Positions 5,889 to 6,497 of a DNA stretch of 6,497 nucleotides are shown here, one piece after another (the stretch's first letter is position 1; every line of letters begins with the position of its first letter). Source of the stretch: JBFXJF01 sp050175155 (GTDB taxonomy: Bacteria > Bacillota > Bacilli > Tepidibacillales > Tepidibacillaceae); NCBI GenBank assembly GCA_050175155.1, contig JBFXJF010000060.1:1-6497 (forward strand), read 5' to 3'. Below the pieces are notes generated by a model. That model was given only the letters and a program-made list of their open reading frames with translations, did not search any database and had not been told where the DNA came from. A program made the position numbers and the translations under genes.

Positions 5889-6251
5889 TTAAATTTCGTG
5901 ATCAACCAAAATTCCAATTGAGCTTAACATATTAGCATAAATATCTAACATTTTTTCTGATGGAATCTCTTTAATAACCTCTTCTGTTTCACTATCTATC
6001 AATTGAACATAATATTTATCTAGTTCCTCGTGAAGTCGAAAATGCAAAGAGGTATTCGCCGGTTTTAGAAACTCGTTCAAGCCTTTAATTGTCTTTGATA
6101 GATCCTCTATTGAGTAATCATTTGGTTTCTTTTCTGTTTCTTGTGCTGTAACTTTTTCTTCCTTTTTTAATTCTTTCATATCCTCTTTTACTGGAAAGTT
6201 TACCTTTTGAACCTTATTGTTACTCTCATGCGGAATATGTTCTATCTTCAT
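5889..6251 (-). CDS. flaG: FlaG family protein
   Basis: A 120-residue protein with a lysine- and glutamate-rich, probably disordered N-terminal half (1-45) and a FlaG domain at about 50-118. The domain shows the characteristic LHFRLHEELDKYYVQLIDSE segment (69-88), then EVIKEIPSEKMLDIYANM (91-108) and a GILVDHEI end. FlaG proteins are commonly encoded beside flagellin and fliD, and in some bacteria affect filament length; the biochemical role is not settled. The start has AAAGGAGAG at 6259-6267, seven bases upstream. It is the first gene of the operon, preceded by a sigma-D-like promoter, and its stop codon overlaps the fliD ribosome binding site. Confidence 0.93.
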   Translation of the reverse strand: MKIEHIPHESNNKVQKVNFPVKEDMKELKKEEKVTAQETEKKPNDYSIEDLSKTIKGLNEFLKPANTSLHFRLHEELDKYYVQLIDSETEEVIKEIPSEKMLDIYANMLSSIGILVDHEI

Positions 6252-6302
6252 TTTTTATCTCTCCTTTAACCAACAGGCTAAATTAACCTTTTATTAATAT
6301 AG

Positions 6303-6340
6303 TTATCGGTTCTTTTATCGCATTTCTTTAGTATATTTTA
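6303..6340 (-). promoter_or_regulatory. Sigma-D (sigma-28) flagellar promoter, possibly two overlapping
   Basis: The main site on the minus strand is TAAA (6327-6330), 16 bases, then ACCGATAA (6303-6310), one base off the GCCGATAA consensus. Its start would be near 6297, about 46 bases before flaG. A second, weaker copy is offset by 10-12 bases: TAAA (6337-6340), 14 bases, TGCGATAA (6315-6322). Sigma-D control is what is known for late flagellar genes. The site lies only about 35 to 50 bp from the right-hand IS end and looks intact. Confidence 0.75.
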
Positions 6341-6381
6341 TTAGAACATAAAGAAAAGAAACCCTACAAAATGATATGATG

Positions 6382-6438
6382 CCTCCAAAGTAGACATTCT
6401 AATTAATAAAAATTAGATAATCTATTTTGGAGGTTTTT
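6382..6438 (+). promoter_or_regulatory. Long hairpin sequestering the right-hand transposase ribosome binding site
   Basis: CCTCCAAAGTAGA (6382-6394) pairs with TCTATTTTGGAGG (6421-6433) over 13 bp including one G-U pair. After a 3x3 internal loop, TCTAATT (6398-6404) pairs with AATTAGA (6411-6417) around a 6-base loop. The 3' arm holds GGAGG (6429-6433), the ribosome binding site, and five T (6434-6438) follow. Outside transcripts should therefore be masked for translation and perhaps terminated. TATGAT (6375-6380) just upstream is a possible -10 box; RNA starting from it would lack the CCTCC arm. Confidence 0.7.
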
Positions 6439-6439
6439 A

Positions 6440-6497
6440 ATGTCTAGATATCCAAAAGTTAGTAAAGAGATTAAGATCAAAGCTTGCGAAGAATATC
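6440..6497 (+). CDS. Transposase N-terminal fragment, probably IS3-family OrfA (runs off the window)
   Basis: Nineteen codons are present before the window edge, reading MSRYPKVSKEIKIKACEEY. A short leader followed by a basic helix of the type SKEIKIKACEEY is how IS150-group OrfA proteins often start, ahead of a helix-turn-helix that binds the IS ends. The start has GGAGG at 6429-6433, six bases upstream, inside a long hairpin. No catalytic region is visible, so the family and integrity are uncertain. It is the only gene here reading on the plus strand, and it diverges from flaG. Confidence 0.55.
   Translation, partial: MSRYPKVSKEIKIKACEEY

Larger units (their letters stand above)
6372..6497 (+). 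mobile_element. Left end of a second insertion sequence, probably IS3/IS150-type (partial)
   Basis: The IS probably starts at a TG near 6372 or 6377. IS3-family ends begin with TG, and the sequence TGATGCCTCCAAAGTAGACA (6377-6396) has the look of an IS150-group terminal repeat. The transposase reading frame begins inward at 6440. The other end lies outside the window, so the tip and target duplication cannot be confirmed. Confidence 0.5.

Overview
The window looks like chromosome of a motile low-GC Gram-positive anaerobe, most likely in the class Clostridia. It is AT-rich, with strong AGGAGG-type ribosome binding sites, a long-form HPF, a lipoprotein solute-binding protein and a flaG-fliD-fliS-fliT flagellar operon behind a sigma-D-type promoter. 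An Alkaliphilus-like relative is possible, but the sequence does not fix the genus. All complete genes lie on the minus strand, and a partial transposase gene sits at each edge of the window.

Read in the direction of transcription (high to low coordinates): (1) 6440-6497 is the start of a plus-strand transposase, probably IS3/IS150-type, with a large hairpin over its ribosome binding site. (2) 6251-3526 is a late flagellar operon, flaG, fliD (filament cap), fliS (flagellin chaperone) and a fliT-like chaperone. It has one or two sigma-D-like promoters at 6303-6340 and ends in a perfect 22-bp hairpin that begins at the last stop codon. (3) 3465-3128 is a gene-free stretch with a cluster of DnaA-box-like 9-mers and a very good sigma-A promoter. 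(4) 3127-756 is a polar amino acid ABC transporter: a binding lipoprotein, then a terminator hairpin and an extended -10 promoter, then permease and ATPase genes overlapping by ATGA. (5) 671-129 is hpf, the long ribosome hibernation factor, with a sigma-H-like promoter. (6) An IS256-family element begins within a few bases of the hpf stop codon, and the first 17 codons of its transposase reach the left edge.

The genes cover three ordinary functions: building the flagellar filament cap, amino acid uptake, and ribosome dimerisation in stationary phase. In Bacillus subtilis fliD-fliS-fliT is followed directly by hpf (yvyD) and secA. Here that ancestral order appears to be split by the transporter operon and again by an IS where secA would be expected.

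I see no new defence or biosynthetic system. The most interesting signals are regulatory: both transposase genes share a hairpin/Shine-Dalgarno/T-tract leader, the transporter operon carries an internal terminator-promoter pair, the transporter promoter has a DnaA-box cluster upstream, and hpf has a sigma-H-like promoter.
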